Shown here one piece after another: positions 20,608 through 32,198 of a stretch of DNA of 64,000 bases. How positions within the stretch are numbered: position 1 is the first letter of the stretch; each line of letters opens with the position of its first letter. The stretch comes from Aphrocallistes beatrix (taxonomy: Eukaryota > Porifera > Hexactinellida > Sceptrulophora > Aphrocallistidae). Both the position numbers and the translations under genes were made by a program. The DNA lies in the NCBI GenBank assembly GCA_963281255.1, contig OY725502.1, positions 1,054,001-1,118,000 of the forward strand. The letters run 5' to 3'. A model generated the notes under the pieces. That model had not been told where the DNA came from and made no database searches. It saw nothing but the letters and a program-made list of their open reading frames with translations.

Positions 20608-23454
20608 TTAATTTATCATCTCCATCAGCCATTGACAATACTTGTGTATGTGGGTAGTGGTGTCCATCTGCTTAGTGAGGATGAGACTCCCCACACCCAA
20701 CTTACAGCCTACTCGCACTGGTGCCATCACACACTCCCCCACTCTATGCAAACCAAACTGTTCCACCAGTCCTCCAGTCACACTAGCACACACGTGTGCA
20801 TGGGAGCGAGTAGAGGGCTGACTGTACACACTGGACGCTATGCCATCCACCACAATCAGTCCGTTGTTCGTGAAGGGTGCGTAGTATCCCACCTGTGTAC
20901 ACGTGTGGATGTGTAACACGGGTACTGAGATAGGAGTAGCAGTGGCAGTGGCAGCAGGAGATAGCAAGGAATGGATAGTGTCTCCCACTGCCAGGTGACC
21001 AGCTGGCACAGGTCTCCTCTGCTCTCCACTCAGGATGAGATGGTTAGCAGAGATGTGAAGGTGTCCATGAGGATGTGTGATGTGGAGGAATGTGGCTGTG
21101 ACGTGTGGATCTCGATGTGCCCAGAGGTAGACTTTGGAGTAGACAGGTTTGCCTGTACTGGGATGGATGGATAGCACGTAGTCTCCTATCTTCACTCCAT
21201 CCATCCTCACTTTCTCTCCTCCTTTCAATGTTACACTCGCATTTCCTGGAAAACAAGCTGCTTCCTCGTCTCCTGTTACAACTTGGTTCACAAGTACTTT
21301 GGCAAATTCTTCCCGTTGTTTTAATGAATAATGTCCCTTTCCTTCAATGATACCAATCTTTTGAACTCTGGACTTTAGTGTCGTCCTTTTAAAATGATCA
21401 ACATAATATATCACACTGCCTGGATATATATCCTTAGCTGGTATCAATTCTGGGGGTTTGTACGGAATTTTCACCAAAATCGTATGATTGGTTCCTATAG
21501 CCAATTCTCCAAACTGATGAGTAATTTTGATATATTCAAACGTTTTGTTTTCCTCTTCTATGTCACGGTTCACTCTTACTACTTCTTCAAATCTTATCCA
21601 CCATGGATCTCTGGTAAGTATTTTATCTCCCATAGTAACGTCTCGAATCTTCACTGCTCCATAACTGTCCCAGCTTCCACGGAAACACAGTGCATCTTCC
21701 GGGAATCCACCTGGTGCTATCTGCAAAGTCTCTGAGATGTGTTTTTGTGCCAAGCCCTCTCTGTTTACAAGACTACTTGAGATGAATACAGGTTCTGAAA
21801 TTACTGATTCTCCTGACGATTAGTCAGGTAGAGCTGCTACTGCCTCCTTGAAGGCAGGACTGAGCAGAGAGATCAGCTGCTGCTGATTGGGGAGAAGTCT
21901 GATGCAGCGGACACTCTGACTGATCTGGAACTGGTACTTGACGGGATGGGCTATCTCCTTCTTGTCTGTCTGTGGAACTGGTTCCATTCTCTTCCATTCC
22001 ACTCGCCGTCTCTCGATGGGAATAACCACCTGCATGCATGTCGGGACGGTTAGCTCTCCCTCCTGGCAGCACTCCCCTGTCACAGTGAAGACAGGGGAAG
22101 AGCAAAGGAGAGGAGTGGTCTCTGTCTCTGGACTGCTGCTGATGCCCGTGTTCACTCCATAGCCGATGTGCTGGAAGATGTGTGTCCATTGAGGCGGTCT
22201 CACACCACAAACTTCCATCAGCGCCTGACACTCCAGCTGTGAGAGGTTGTAAGGAGACAGTTTCTGCTGCAGCTGGTCCAGTGACAGGGTGCGGAGAGTG
22301 TCCAGGTGCGTGAGGCTGTTGGTGCTCAGCTCCTCCATCAGTTTGCATAGGCTGGAGGGTGGGAATGACTGGGGGTGTGATTGGGCGTAACTCTGTAGTG
22401 TACGACTCACTTCGTTGTTCGGGATTGAAGGGAATGTTTGATGGATGATCGCTCTCCACTTCCTAATTTGATCTCTGGAGACAGAGTCGGGGTTAGATTG
22501 GGACCTGACCTGAGGCTTGTTACTGCCTCTGGAAGCGAAGTAGAGGCGGATGGCTTCTTGTCCCACTTCGTCCTTGTGCTCACTGGTTAGTTGCATCATC
22601 GCTTCGAACACATTCTTGGGTTGGAGGGTGCCATCTCTCAACACAGTCCAATCTCCCTTCTTCTCTTCCAGCTCCTCGAACTCCTCCGTGTCGTTCTCAA
22701 CGTAGACGATGACAGGTTCCACGTCGAGGTATTGGCAGACCAGCTGTTCCACTGTTTCGATGGTTTGTTTGAGTCTTGTTTTGAAGTTCTTCCTTCCCAC
22801 ATTCAAGACGTGTGTGAGTATGATGAGGAGGTTGGGTCGTTGTTTGTCGACGATGTTCAACTTGGAGAGAACTCGGAACATGCGTGGCACCTTAGCACCC
22901 TCTCCTACAAGTCTCTTATCGTCAGCTCTGATAGCCACCAGCACTATGCTCGGGTAGCATTTGTAGGCGAGACAGCCGAGGTAGGAGTGATTGACGAGGA
23001 AGTGGTCAATCGTAGCCACATTCCTGATGTCCTGTTCCTCCCCATCCGTGTCAAACCAACCGGGCATGTCTATGAAGCCTATGTCCAGATTCTTGACACG
23101 CCACTCGTGACTGACCATCCTCGCCACATACTCTGTGACTAGTTTGGTGTGGGAGGCTCTGTTCTGTTCGATATTGATGAGTTGAAATCCGAACAAATGA
23201 TTGAGGGAGGCTGTTTTTCCAGCTCCACTCAATCCATACACAAAGATGATGGCTTCATTACAGGCTCTATGTGCCTTCAAGCTATTCCCGACCATCTCCA
23301 TTCCTCGATGTAATATGTTCCCCTTTGCTAATTCTTGAGCTTGATAGATACTAGTTGGCAGTTCAAAGTACAAGTCACTGCTTCTTAAGGATCTGTAATT
23401 GCATTCTTCTTGAGTCCCAATTAGACTCGAAGAATTCTGGTGTTTTTCAGCCAT
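20608..23454 (-). pseudogene. GTPase-MACPF-pseudoHint-Hint copy with internal deletion and stop
   Basis: Reading on the minus strand from the ATG at 23454, the first 544 codons are nearly identical to the gene at 16341 (P-loop GLSGAGKT from residue 74). They stop at a TAA (21820-21822) just after AFKEAVAALPD. At this point the paralog continues for about 200 residues through the MACPF YGHF...GG core; here that core is missing. The same frame then resumes with sequence ending in a pseudo-Hint (GGFPEDALCF) and a complete Hint from the Cys codon at 21255-21253. No ATG opens this second part, so a separate Hint-only protein is unlikely. Most economical reading: a large deletion removed the MACPF core and created the stop at the junction. 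The GTPase part could still be made as a truncated protein. Confidence 0.82.
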
Positions 23455-24635
23455 GTTTTTCTATTTGTTCAGCATATTGTCTCCGATGTATTTATAGTTG
23501 ACTCGAAGTAGGTTCTGTAATATATGATAAGCAAAATAGATGAACTTTCAATATTTGAATTTCCCTTTGCTATAAATATGTTATAAAAATAGACCGTCCA
23601 TGTTCTATAACTTCTATTATGTAAAATGTATCACTAAGTACAGTTATTTTTCATATTTATTCAGATTTTTCATGCACGGCTTGTCATACCATATTCTTTC
23701 AAACTACAGTATTCGCGAATTCGTTCATAAATTTTCAGCCTTGTTTAATAGTTATACCCTAGCTGAACGAAAGCTTTATCTGAACACAATGTGAATGTAT
23801 TATATTTGCTATCCAAAATAATTGAACTTAATAGAATTCTGTCGAGTAAAAGAGTGAGAAATGCGGTGGATCGGCATGCATCTAGGTTAGAAAAGAAAAC
23901 AATAGAATGCGAAATTTTTGAATTTAATTAGCACCATCCTTGGCGATAATTCAAGTGAGGGATACGTTCGAGAATCAATTATACGGTATTCATTTATTCA
24001 CCTATGCACAGATTTGGACTGGGATGGGGATTTATCGAACCTTTACGACAGGATTCAGGATCAGTAGGAACATTAAGAACATCTGGATCGACGTATCGTG
24101 ATTAATATGAAATAATAATTCTCAAACAATTAGTGACAGGCCCATGGCTGTACAACTCTACCTAAGCGCCTAAACTTTATCGGCGTTTAACTTTTATACT
24201 TAATTGTGAGCCTTGAAGCTACCCATAACCAACGTTCTCAAATTAAAATTAAAGGGCACTGTATGCCAATTTTAGTAAAACGCAGCAATTTATTAATCGT
24301 AAAACCAGTATCATCATAGGTGTAGTTAAGGGGGTTGCTAGGGGGTGCTGGAAACCCCAAATGAGAAGTGCTAGCTATGCCCATGAGTATCATACCTATC
24401 TACCATTACCGTCGGAAGCTTATAAAAAGTGTTCAGGCATATCTCCTATAGAACAAATACAGTTTAGAAAGAAGTGGGCAGGCCATGAGTCCATGACCTT
24501 ACCAGTCACACCGCTTCGTACGGCCATGTCAATTTTGTATACAAGCATAATACACGTACAATCATATACGAATAGTAGAGCAAGAGAATAGAACAATCCA
24601 ATATACGTATCAATATATGGATGAGTTAACCCAAA
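23455..24635. other. Intergenic, no gene recognised
   Basis: About 1.2 kb of AT-rich DNA. Open frames at 23600-23794 and 24361-24591 have no recognisable features. It contains the upstream region of the minus-strand pseudogene and the 3' flank of the gene ending at 24636. Confidence 0.45.
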
Positions 24636-27600
24636 TTACATAAAATGTTCATAAATCTTCATCAGCCATTGACAATACTTGTGTATGTGAGTGGTGGTGT
24701 CCATCTGCTTAGTGAGGATGAGACTCCCCACACCCAACTTACAGCCTACTCGCACTGGTGCCATCACACACTCCCCCACTCTATGCAAACCAAACTGTTC
24801 CACCAGTCCTCCAGTCACACTAGCACACACGTGTGCATGGGAGCGAGTAGAGGGCTGACTGTACACACTGGACGCTATGCCATCCACCACAATCAGTCCG
24901 TTGTTCGTGAAGGGTGCGTAGTATCCCACCTGTGTACACGTGTGGATGTGTAACACGGGTACTGAGATAGCAGTAGCAGTGGCAGTGGCAGCAGGAGATA
25001 GCAAGGAATGGATAGTGTCTCCCACTGCCAGGTGACCAGCTGGCACTGGTCTCCTCTGCTCTCCACTCAGGATGAGATGGTTAGCAGAGATGTGAAGGTG
25101 TCCGTGAGGATGTGTGATGTGGAGGAATGTGGCTGTGACGTGTGGATCTCGATGTGCCCAGAGGTAGACTTTGGAGTAGACAGGTTTGCCTGTACTGGGA
25201 TGGATGGATAGCACGTAGTCTCCTATCTTCACTTCATCCATCCTCACGTTCTCTCCTCCTTTCAATGTTACACTCGCATTTCCTGGAAAACAAGCTGCTC
25301 CTCTACTACCACAAGGGATTCCATCCACTATTACACTAAAATGATCATCTTCATATATACAAGGCTGGATATTTCCTTCCATCTTCTCCAATCTCAATTC
25401 TGTGATCCGTGTTGTTTTGAGTTTAGTACCAGCTGTATTAATCCAGACTAGTTTGTCTCGAATTTTGAGCTTCCTCACTATCGTCTTTTTAAGTTTTTTT
25501 CCTTTCAACACATTATTCAAATCTCCACTCGAAAAAACTCCATGACTATGCCTTATTTGGATGTAGTAAAATGCTCCTTCTAGTTTTAAGATGTCTACAA
25601 CTGGGACGTAAGCTCGTGTATGTCTCGCACTGATGCATTCGACGTAATTTCCTTTCTGTAAATCCTTCATTTTGATTTCTTCACTTTGTATGTCATCTAA
25701 TTGAAATTTTCGTTTCACCATTGAATTTGCAGGAAATCCATAGGCTGATATGTGAGCTGTATTAGTTCGAGCTCGTCTTGCAGCTCCTGTCCTCCTGGTA
25801 TCATGTACTCGTTCTGGTATCTCTGCAACTTCATACTCGTCCAGAATATCAGCAAATGCAAAGACTCGTGAATCAAGACGAGATCTTGTTTCCTGTTCTA
25901 TCTCTACATCAAAATTAATTTCGAAAATAAAATCTTCTCCATTCAAAGAAAGAATGTCATCTATGTCAAAATCTTCATCAGCTGTTGCATCTACAACTAG
26001 TTTCAACTGATTAGCTTTGGTATCTTGGAATGGTTTTATGAGTGAATAGACAAGAAATGAAACAGAACTAAGTTTGATATTTTCCAAAGGAATTGGGTCT
26101 TCAATGAGAGAACGTTTCCAACTCTCCCAAATTCCACTCGAGACATCCACCACTTTCAGTTTTCTTCCTTTATGAACTGGTGGAACACCACCTCGCCATG
26201 TTAACTCTGCATTGAGTACAGCCTGTATAACCGAATTCACTTTTTCATTTTGAATCGGCTCCTTTATTTGATGTCTCATACGAGCAAACAATCTGAGGTA
26301 CTGCTTAATGGTAGCTTCAGTGTTGTGTATCTCTACTTCGGACATCTCTATGGTAATCTGTCCTGTGATCACTCCACCTCCTTCCCAATGAGTCCGAAAA
26401 CAGTGACCGTATTTGTCCAGAAACTCCAAGTATTGAGGATGAAATATCTGTTCTGTTCCCTCTTCTCTCACTTCTGGAAGCATGCACGAGTCAGGAAGAG
26501 CGTACACTGACTGCTTGAATTCGGGTGTGATGTAGTTTTCAATTTGTTCGAGATATTGAATTGGTAGACTGAATACTGTGTGTGTGATTGAAAATATGAA
26601 TGTGTATGGTTTCATTTGGTTTGTGATTGTTATTTCCGGTTCTATGGTGTCAATGATTTGAACTCCTCCATCTTGTTCTCTCTGTCTGCTCAGAGTCTCA
26701 CAATAACAGTTCACTACACTGTTCTCGTAGAATAGTATGTCCATACAAGTGGGCAATAAGACTCCATTGCATACGCGTGTATCATCTGGTTGATCGGTAA
26801 CAAAATTGAAGATTGGTTGAGGTGCAGTTGGTATTATTTCCTTGTTGATACAGCCTCGCGAAATCTCATCCAGAAACCGCGGATAAGAAAGTGGCTTAAC
26901 CTTGAATACTTGGATGAGTGCTTCTTTGTCCAATTCCGTTAACTGATAAGGCCAGACCCTCTTCTGCACCTCGGACCAACTCTGTCCTGTCAACTCACTC
27001 GGATGTGTGATTCTAGCCTTGTTTAACTCTGCCATGAGAAGAAGTAATCCGTCTTCAGGGATATTGGGGTTAGTTTGAAGATAGAGTTTGAGTGCTCGTA
27101 TACATTCATTATCTTGTATGTGAATATTTTTTTGAATGACAACTTTACACCAACGTTGATATCCTTCTTCGTTTTCTTTTCCAATTGGTTCTATCCTCCT
27201 TTTTTGAGGAGGATTGACGCCACCCATGAAGAAAAGTCTTGAAGCTTCGACTCCCACTTCGTCTCCGTTATTTTTCATCAATTGAATCATCGCTTCGAAC
27301 AAGTTGAGTGGCTGTCGTGTTCCATCTGGTAACAACGTCCAATCTCCTTCAGTCTCTAATTGATAAGAATCTGTACAGTTTTCTACATATACAGTTTCTA
27401 CATTGGGAATGTCTAAGCTGCTGCTTACAATTTTCTTCACACTCTCTGCTTGTTCTCTGATGCTTGCTGTAAAACTATTCTTTGGTACACCCATAGCATG
27501 AGTCAACACGATGAGTACATTATTCTTACGATTGTCCACCAGGTTTAAGTGTTTTAAAGCTTTGAGCATCTTGTTGAAGTTGGAATCTTGTCCTTCGACA

Positions 27601-28142
27601 CGAATGTCTGTGGCAGAAATAGTTATGAGGATAATGTTGGGATAGCATTTATAGGAGTGTAAGCCTAGATGGTCATGTCCTTTGATGAACTCTTCAATTG
27701 CTGACAAGTTCATTACATCTTGCATTTCACCCTTTGTATCGTTGTAACCAGGAGGATTGATGAAGCCTATCTCTAGGTTGGTAGCTCTCCAATGTTCACT
27801 GGTTAGAGTAGTGACGTACTCAGTAACCGTTGTAGTTTCTGACTTTGAGTCACTAGTCGGTATCAGCTCACTATTGAACAAATGATTCAATGTCTTTGAT
27901 GCTCCTGATCCAGAAACTCCATACGCGAATATGATTGCTTGGTTACAAGCTCTCCTTACTTCGAAACTTGTTTCAACTAGTCTCATTGCAGGGTGATCGT
28001 ACCGGATCCTTCTCAACTTGGAAGCTTTTAACAGTGAGCTGGGGAGTGAGAAATACCCAGTTAATTCCTTGCTATATCTCGGTTTAGTAGAGCCGCTATC
28101 AGTGTTGTGGGAGTTCTTCTGTCTGGGATTACATTCTGCCAT
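24636..28142 (-). CDS. Pseudo-GTPase-MACPF-pseudoHint-Hint fusion protein 3
   Basis: 1168 residues from the ATG at 28142, chosen because both close paralogs (37172-40693, 43148-46651) begin MAESNP at this point and the preceding bases look like shared 5' UTR. An ATG at 28187 would add 15 residues. The P-loop is degenerate: GVSGSGAS from residue 75, with Ala in place of the Lys. G3 is NPPG (129-132) with Asn for Asp. G4 LTHAMGVP is kept. GTP binding is therefore doubtful. The MACPF segment carries YGHC...GGG. An acidic/Ser linker leads to a Cys-less Hint-like domain starting YGFPANSM. The competent Hint starts at the Cys codon at 25292-25290 (residue 951). It is very similar in full length to the two paralogs named above. 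Confidence 0.87.
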   Translation of the reverse strand: MAECNPRQKNSHNTDSGSTKPRYSKELTGYFSLPSSLLKASKLRRIRYDHPAMRLVETSFEVRRACNQAIIFAYGVSGSGASKTLNHLFNSELIPTSDSKSETTTVTEYVTTLTSEHWRATNLEIGFINPPGYNDTKGEMQDVMNLSAIEEFIKGHDHLGLHSYKCYPNIILITISATDIRVEGQDSNFNKMLKALKHLNLVDNRKNNVLIVLTHAMGVPKNSFTASIREQAESVKKIVSSSLDIPNVETVYVENCTDSYQLETEGDWTLLPDGTRQPLNLFEAMIQLMKNNGDEVGVEASRLFFMGGVNPPQKRRIEPIGKENEEGYQRWCKVVIQKNIHIQDNECIRALKLYLQTNPNIPEDGLLLLMAELNKARITHPSELTGQSWSEVQKRVWPYQLTELDKEALIQVFKVKPLSYPRFLDEISRGCINKEIIPTAPQPIFNFVTDQPDDTRVCNGVLLPTCMDILFYENSVVNCYCETLSRQREQDGGVQIIDTIEPEITITNQMKPYTFIFSITHTVFSLPIQYLEQIENYITPEFKQSVYALPDSCMLPEVREEGTEQIFHPQYLEFLDKYGHCFRTHWEGGGVITGQITIEMSEVEIHNTEATIKQYLRLFARMRHQIKEPIQNEKVNSVIQAVLNAELTWRGGVPPVHKGRKLKVVDVSSGIWESWKRSLIEDPIPLENIKLSSVSFLVYSLIKPFQDTKANQLKLVVDATADEDFDIDDILSLNGEDFIFEINFDVEIEQETRSRLDSRVFAFADILDEYEVAEIPERVHDTRRTGAARRARTNTAHISAYGFPANSMVKRKFQLDDIQSEEIKMKDLQKGNYVECISARHTRAYVPVVDILKLEGAFYYIQIRHSHGVFSSGDLNNVLKGKKLKKTIVRKLKIRDKLVWINTAGTKLKTTRITELRLEKMEGNIQPCIYEDDHFSVIVDGIPCGSRGAACFPGNASVTLKGGENVRMDEVKIGDYVLSIHPSTGKPVYSKVYLWAHRDPHVTATFLHITHPHGHLHISANHLILSGEQRRPVPAGHLAVGDTIHSLLSPAATATATAISVPVLHIHTCTQVGYYAPFTNNGLIVVDGIASSVYSQPSTRSHAHVCASVTGGLVEQFGLHRVGECVMAPVRVGCKLGVGSLILTKQMDTTTHIHKYCQWLMKIYEHFM

Positions 28143-28763
28143 TCCAAATCTTGGTTTTGCTAACTTTTTTATTAAAATATTCACCATCGACTTATTGCAT
28201 CATTTTTCTTCGGCAATAAGACCTTTAATATACACTTATGAATCCCGAAAGTGATGATTGTCACTTCGGCTTTAATAAATGTAGATTCATATTTATTACT
28301 TGAAAAATTGTGTTTGAAGTAAAACGTAATAAGATCTCAACAGCTTTATAAGTTTTCAGTGTAGATTTATGAACTAAATGGCTATAATGCCATCTTTTCA
28401 TATCCATATGATGAACAAGGATTATGGAAGGAAGTTCATGGGAGCTTAAAATTTAATTTAAAAATTTTTTTAAAATTTTCCTCTCATATTTTCGATATTT
28501 TTGAATTTTTTGAAGAAACTGCTCTGTCGCAGAAAGCTATTTTCTGCAGGTGCACAAAGCACACTTGTTTTACATAATGAGCATTAAATGCTGTCTGCGA
28601 CCCTGCTACCTAGATTATAATGTTCACAATCACATTCAAGTATACTCCATGCATTTGGAAATAATATTACTAGATTCGTATCTATAAAGATAGAAATACG
28701 ATACTAGAGCATAACATAGATACATCAATCCAAAAAATGAGTTTTACTAATTTACATAAAATG
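28143..28763. other. Intergenic, mostly duplicated 3' flank
   Basis: The right-hand part up to 28763 matches the 3' flank of the neighbouring gene (see the repeat entry at 28590). The rest is AT-rich with no recognised features. Confidence 0.5.
28590..28763. repeat. Duplicated 3' flank of Hint genes (copy A)
   Basis: This stretch, from GCTGTCTGCGACCCTGC to the end of the minus-strand gene at 28764, recurs with few differences at about 33043-33198 next to the gene at 33199. The duplicated or converted DNA thus runs from the 3' flank through the whole Hint cassette of both genes. Confidence 0.85.
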
Positions 28764-31700
28764 TTAATAAATCTTCATCAGCCATTGACAATACTTGTGT
28801 ATGTGAGTAGTGGTGTCCATCTGCTTAGTGAGGATGAGACTCCCCACACCCAACTTACAGCCTACTCGCACTGGTGTCATCACACACTCCCCCACTCTAT
28901 GCAAACCAAACTGTTCCACCAGTCCTCCAGTCACACTAGCACACACGTGTGCATGGGAGCGAGTAGAGGGCTGACTGTACACACTGGACGCTATGCCATC
29001 CACCACAATCAGTCCGTTGTTCGTGAAGGGTGCGTAGTATCCCACCTGTGTACACGTGTGGATGTGTAACACGGGTACTGAGATAGCAGTAGCAGTAGCA
29101 GTGGCAGCAGGAGATAGCAAGGAATGGATAGTGTCTCCCACTGCCAGGTGACCAGCTGGCACTGGTCTCCTCTGCTCTCCACTCAGGATGAGATGGTTAG
29201 CAGAGATGTGAAGGTGTCCGTGAGGATGTGTGATGTGGAGGAATGTGGCTGTGACGTGTGGATCTCGATGTGCCCAGAGGTAGACTTTGGAGTAGACAGG
29301 TTTGCCTGTACTGGGATGGATGGATAGCACGTAGTCTCCTATCTTCACTTCATCCATCCTCACTTTCTCTCCTCCTTTCAATGTTACACTCGCATTTCCT
29401 GGGAAACAAGTATCTTCTTCCTCTCCTAAATATACATTATCTACTAGCAGAAGGGATGTTCCTTTTACTTCGATAGAGTATTTGTTTGGAGATATACTCT
29501 CTCCAGTTGCTTCTACGTTCGATTTCATTATTTTATTTTGATGGGAGCAAAATATAGTGTCACCTGGAATTAGGCTTTCAACTTTAACTAATGATTGAGT
29601 TAGATTATTCGCACTACACTTCATTATCATTTTATGCATACCAATTTTACTTTCTCCAAGCGTGTGCACTATGTATCTATAACGAAAACTCCCTGTTTGT
29701 TTTTCAATTTTCTCTACTTGAATAAATTTCTTTTTACACTTGTTAGTCCTGTGTAAAAGTCTATCACCAGTTTGAAGATCTTCAATTTTGATCAAAGAAT
29801 TTTCTTGATTTTCTTCAAATTTGATAACTTTCGATGTTCCTGGAAATCCCCGTCCAATTTGTAATTTATCTAATGTTTTCGATATGTTAACCGTAGAAAA
29901 CTTTTCAATACTCTCTATAAAATCATAATCTACAAATGGATCTTTGAAAGCATTCTCTGGTAGAAGATTATTACTTGCATTTTCCCAATCCAATCCACGA
30001 GTGTTTTTAGGAAAAATGTTGAATGGTGATGCATCAAGAGTTTCGTGTGCAAGTCTAACTTGTGCAGACTTTGATTTGTCTAACAAGTTTACAAACTGGA
30101 ATACTGGTGCGGCCTTTCCATTTGATAGCTGTTGTGTATCTAGTGGAATCGGATCTTCCATGAGTGAGTCAACCCACTGGATCCAATCTCTATGTGTGAG
30201 ATTGTCAAGATTTAATTCTCCTCTCATCTGTTTCCCTCCTGACCAGCTTAACTGACTGATCCGAATGCGATCTTGAATGTCTCCCAATCCATGATCCTGA
30301 CCTTCAAAACCGAGTGGTAGATCTTCCTCATCCGTTTCTAATCTATCAATGAGGTTGTAGAGGAATGACTTGATCAGTTCGAGTTGCTGATCGTTGGAAT
30401 CCTTCTCCATCAGTTGTACGTCTCCCTGTACAACACCTCCACACTCACAAGCAACAATCACGAAATGTCCGTACGTGTTGAAGAAGTGCTGATACTCCTC
30501 TCTCACCTGCTGACTCTCCTCTACCACACTGGAGTCAGGCAGAGCTGTTACTGCCTCCTTGAAGGCAGGGCTGAGCAGAGGGATCAGCTGCTGTTGATTG
30601 AAGAGAAGTCTGATACAGCGGACACTCTGACTGATCTGGAACTGGTACTTAACACATCCTGTATGTGCTTCGTTGTTATTTTCTTTCAGTAAGACACACA
30701 TTGTTTCAATGGGAACCACTGCTTCCATACATTTGGGGACTTTCAAATTTGCCATCACATGTGATTCATCAGCTATTAACTGGATTAGATTACTTTTAGT
30801 TATAATTTCTTGTTCGGTATTGATTCCATGACCTATTGTTTCGATTATTTGAGGAATATCAAAAGGAATGACACCGCACACTTTCATCAGAGCTTTCGAT
30901 TCAATCTCATCAATCTCGTAAGGCGTCAAGAGCTCCTTGATTTGATTGAGTGTCTTTGATTGAAGTTGTTTTAGTTTGGTGATTTTCCTTTTCTCCATTT
31001 CCAAGATCAATCTGTTGAGTATATCTGAATCGCCATATGTATCTATTTGTGTATTTGCGTAATCAAATAATGCATTATTTACTTCATTTGAACTTAGTGC
31101 TATAAACTGAGAGGCGAGTTCATTTTTCCATTTCCTTACAGAGTCGACTGATAATGCAGTTGGATCGGACTTTCTCCTACATTTTGGATGATTGGTACCT
31201 CTAGACTTTACAAATATCCGAATTGCCTCTTGGCCCACTTCATCCTTACACCTTCTTGTCATCGTCATCATTGCCTCTAGTACATTGATTGGTTGGGGTG
31301 TCCCATCCCTCAAAACAGTCCAATCTTCTCCTTTTTTGTCTAATTCATGCGCTTTCCATTTATTTTCGATGTGTACAATTTCAGGTTTTATTCCAAGTAT
31401 TTCATTTGATAGAGTGTTCAACCATGTTTCAATTTCTTTGATTGTGTCTTTATATTCTCCTCTAGCAATGCTATGCACATTAGTGAGAACGAATAGGACA
31501 TTGGGGCGTTTTTTATCTACAATTCGCAATTTTGAGAGATTATGTATCATAGCATAAAGAGAACCATTATCACTTCCTCCAGACCTTTTATTTGTTGTAT
31601 CTATTGCAACAAGTATAATACTGGGATAAATTTTAAAATTTTTACAACCTAGATAAGGATGACTTTTAATGAAATAGTCTATATTGGCCATATTAATAGC

Positions 31701-32144
31701 GTCCTGACCCCCCTTTCTCGTGTCATTCCATCCTGGTACATCAATGAAACCGATTTCAAGATCCTTAACCTTCCATTTATCACTTTTCATCGTGGCGATG
31801 TATTCTGAAATTAGTGTTGTATCTGCTTGTCGGTGCTTTTTGATGATAATTTCATCCATGCCGAATATATGATTGAGTGTTGATGTTTTTCCAGCTCCAG
31901 TCAGCCCATAGGTGAATATGATCGCTTCATTGCATGACCTTTGTGCTGTCAAACTGTTTTTAACCATGTTGATGGCTCTTTCGTGGTTGATTTTTCCTTG
32001 CATTAAATCATCATTCATCTGTTTTGCTTCAAAGATATTTGATGGTAATCTGTAATATTCCTGATCATCAGGAAGCCTGTCCTTGTTTGCAACTTCCTCT
32101 TCCGTTCCTGGGTTTATTTCATCGCTTCCCAATCTCGTGGCCAT
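28764..32144 (-). CDS. GTPase-MACPF-pseudoHint-Hint fusion protein 4
   Basis: 1126 residues. P-loop GLTGAGKT from residue 80 with Lys86; G3 DVPG; G4 LTNVHSIA, where Asn replaces the usual His; G5 IEN. The MACPF core (codons near 30650-30420) is almost identical in protein to that of the gene at 16341, with YGHF at 558-561, while sequences on both sides differ strongly. This indicates a converted patch. A Hint-like domain without Cys starts GRGFPGTSK near residue 765 and keeps a TGDRLL block. The competent Hint starts at C913. No signal peptide. The ATG at 32144 is used. Confidence 0.87.
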   Translation of the reverse strand: MATRLGSDEINPGTEEEVANKDRLPDDQEYYRLPSNIFEAKQMNDDLMQGKINHERAINMVKNSLTAQRSCNEAIIFTYGLTGAGKTSTLNHIFGMDEIIIKKHRQADTTLISEYIATMKSDKWKVKDLEIGFIDVPGWNDTRKGGQDAINMANIDYFIKSHPYLGCKNFKIYPSIILVAIDTTNKRSGGSDNGSLYAMIHNLSKLRIVDKKRPNVLFVLTNVHSIARGEYKDTIKEIETWLNTLSNEILGIKPEIVHIENKWKAHELDKKGEDWTVLRDGTPQPINVLEAMMTMTRRCKDEVGQEAIRIFVKSRGTNHPKCRRKSDPTALSVDSVRKWKNELASQFIALSSNEVNNALFDYANTQIDTYGDSDILNRLILEMEKRKITKLKQLQSKTLNQIKELLTPYEIDEIESKALMKVCGVIPFDIPQIIETIGHGINTEQEIITKSNLIQLIADESHVMANLKVPKCMEAVVPIETMCVLLKENNNEAHTGCVKYQFQISQSVRCIRLLFNQQQLIPLLSPAFKEAVTALPDSSVVEESQQVREEYQHFFNTYGHFVIVACECGGVVQGDVQLMEKDSNDQQLELIKSFLYNLIDRLETDEEDLPLGFEGQDHGLGDIQDRIRISQLSWSGGKQMRGELNLDNLTHRDWIQWVDSLMEDPIPLDTQQLSNGKAAPVFQFVNLLDKSKSAQVRLAHETLDASPFNIFPKNTRGLDWENASNNLLPENAFKDPFVDYDFIESIEKFSTVNISKTLDKLQIGRGFPGTSKVIKFEENQENSLIKIEDLQTGDRLLHRTNKCKKKFIQVEKIEKQTGSFRYRYIVHTLGESKIGMHKMIMKCSANNLTQSLVKVESLIPGDTIFCSHQNKIMKSNVEATGESISPNKYSIEVKGTSLLLVDNVYLGEEEDTCFPGNASVTLKGGEKVRMDEVKIGDYVLSIHPSTGKPVYSKVYLWAHRDPHVTATFLHITHPHGHLHISANHLILSGEQRRPVPAGHLAVGDTIHSLLSPAATATATAISVPVLHIHTCTQVGYYAPFTNNGLIVVDGIASSVYSQPSTRSHAHVCASVTGGLVEQFGLHRVGECVMTPVRVGCKLGVGSLILTKQMDTTTHIHKYCQWLMKIY

Positions 32145-32198
32145 CTAACTAAGACAACATACGCAGTTATATGTTATCCTATGATTATTTATAATATA

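Noticed and set aside
20608-21753. Independent Hint-only gene on the minus strand
   Set aside because: The frame opens with TTG, not ATG, and is continuous, except for one stop, with the truncated GTPase gene upstream; better read as part of one pseudogene.
24361-24591. Small plus-strand frame of 76 codons
   Set aside because: No recognisable motif, AT-rich intergenic context, no paralog in the window.
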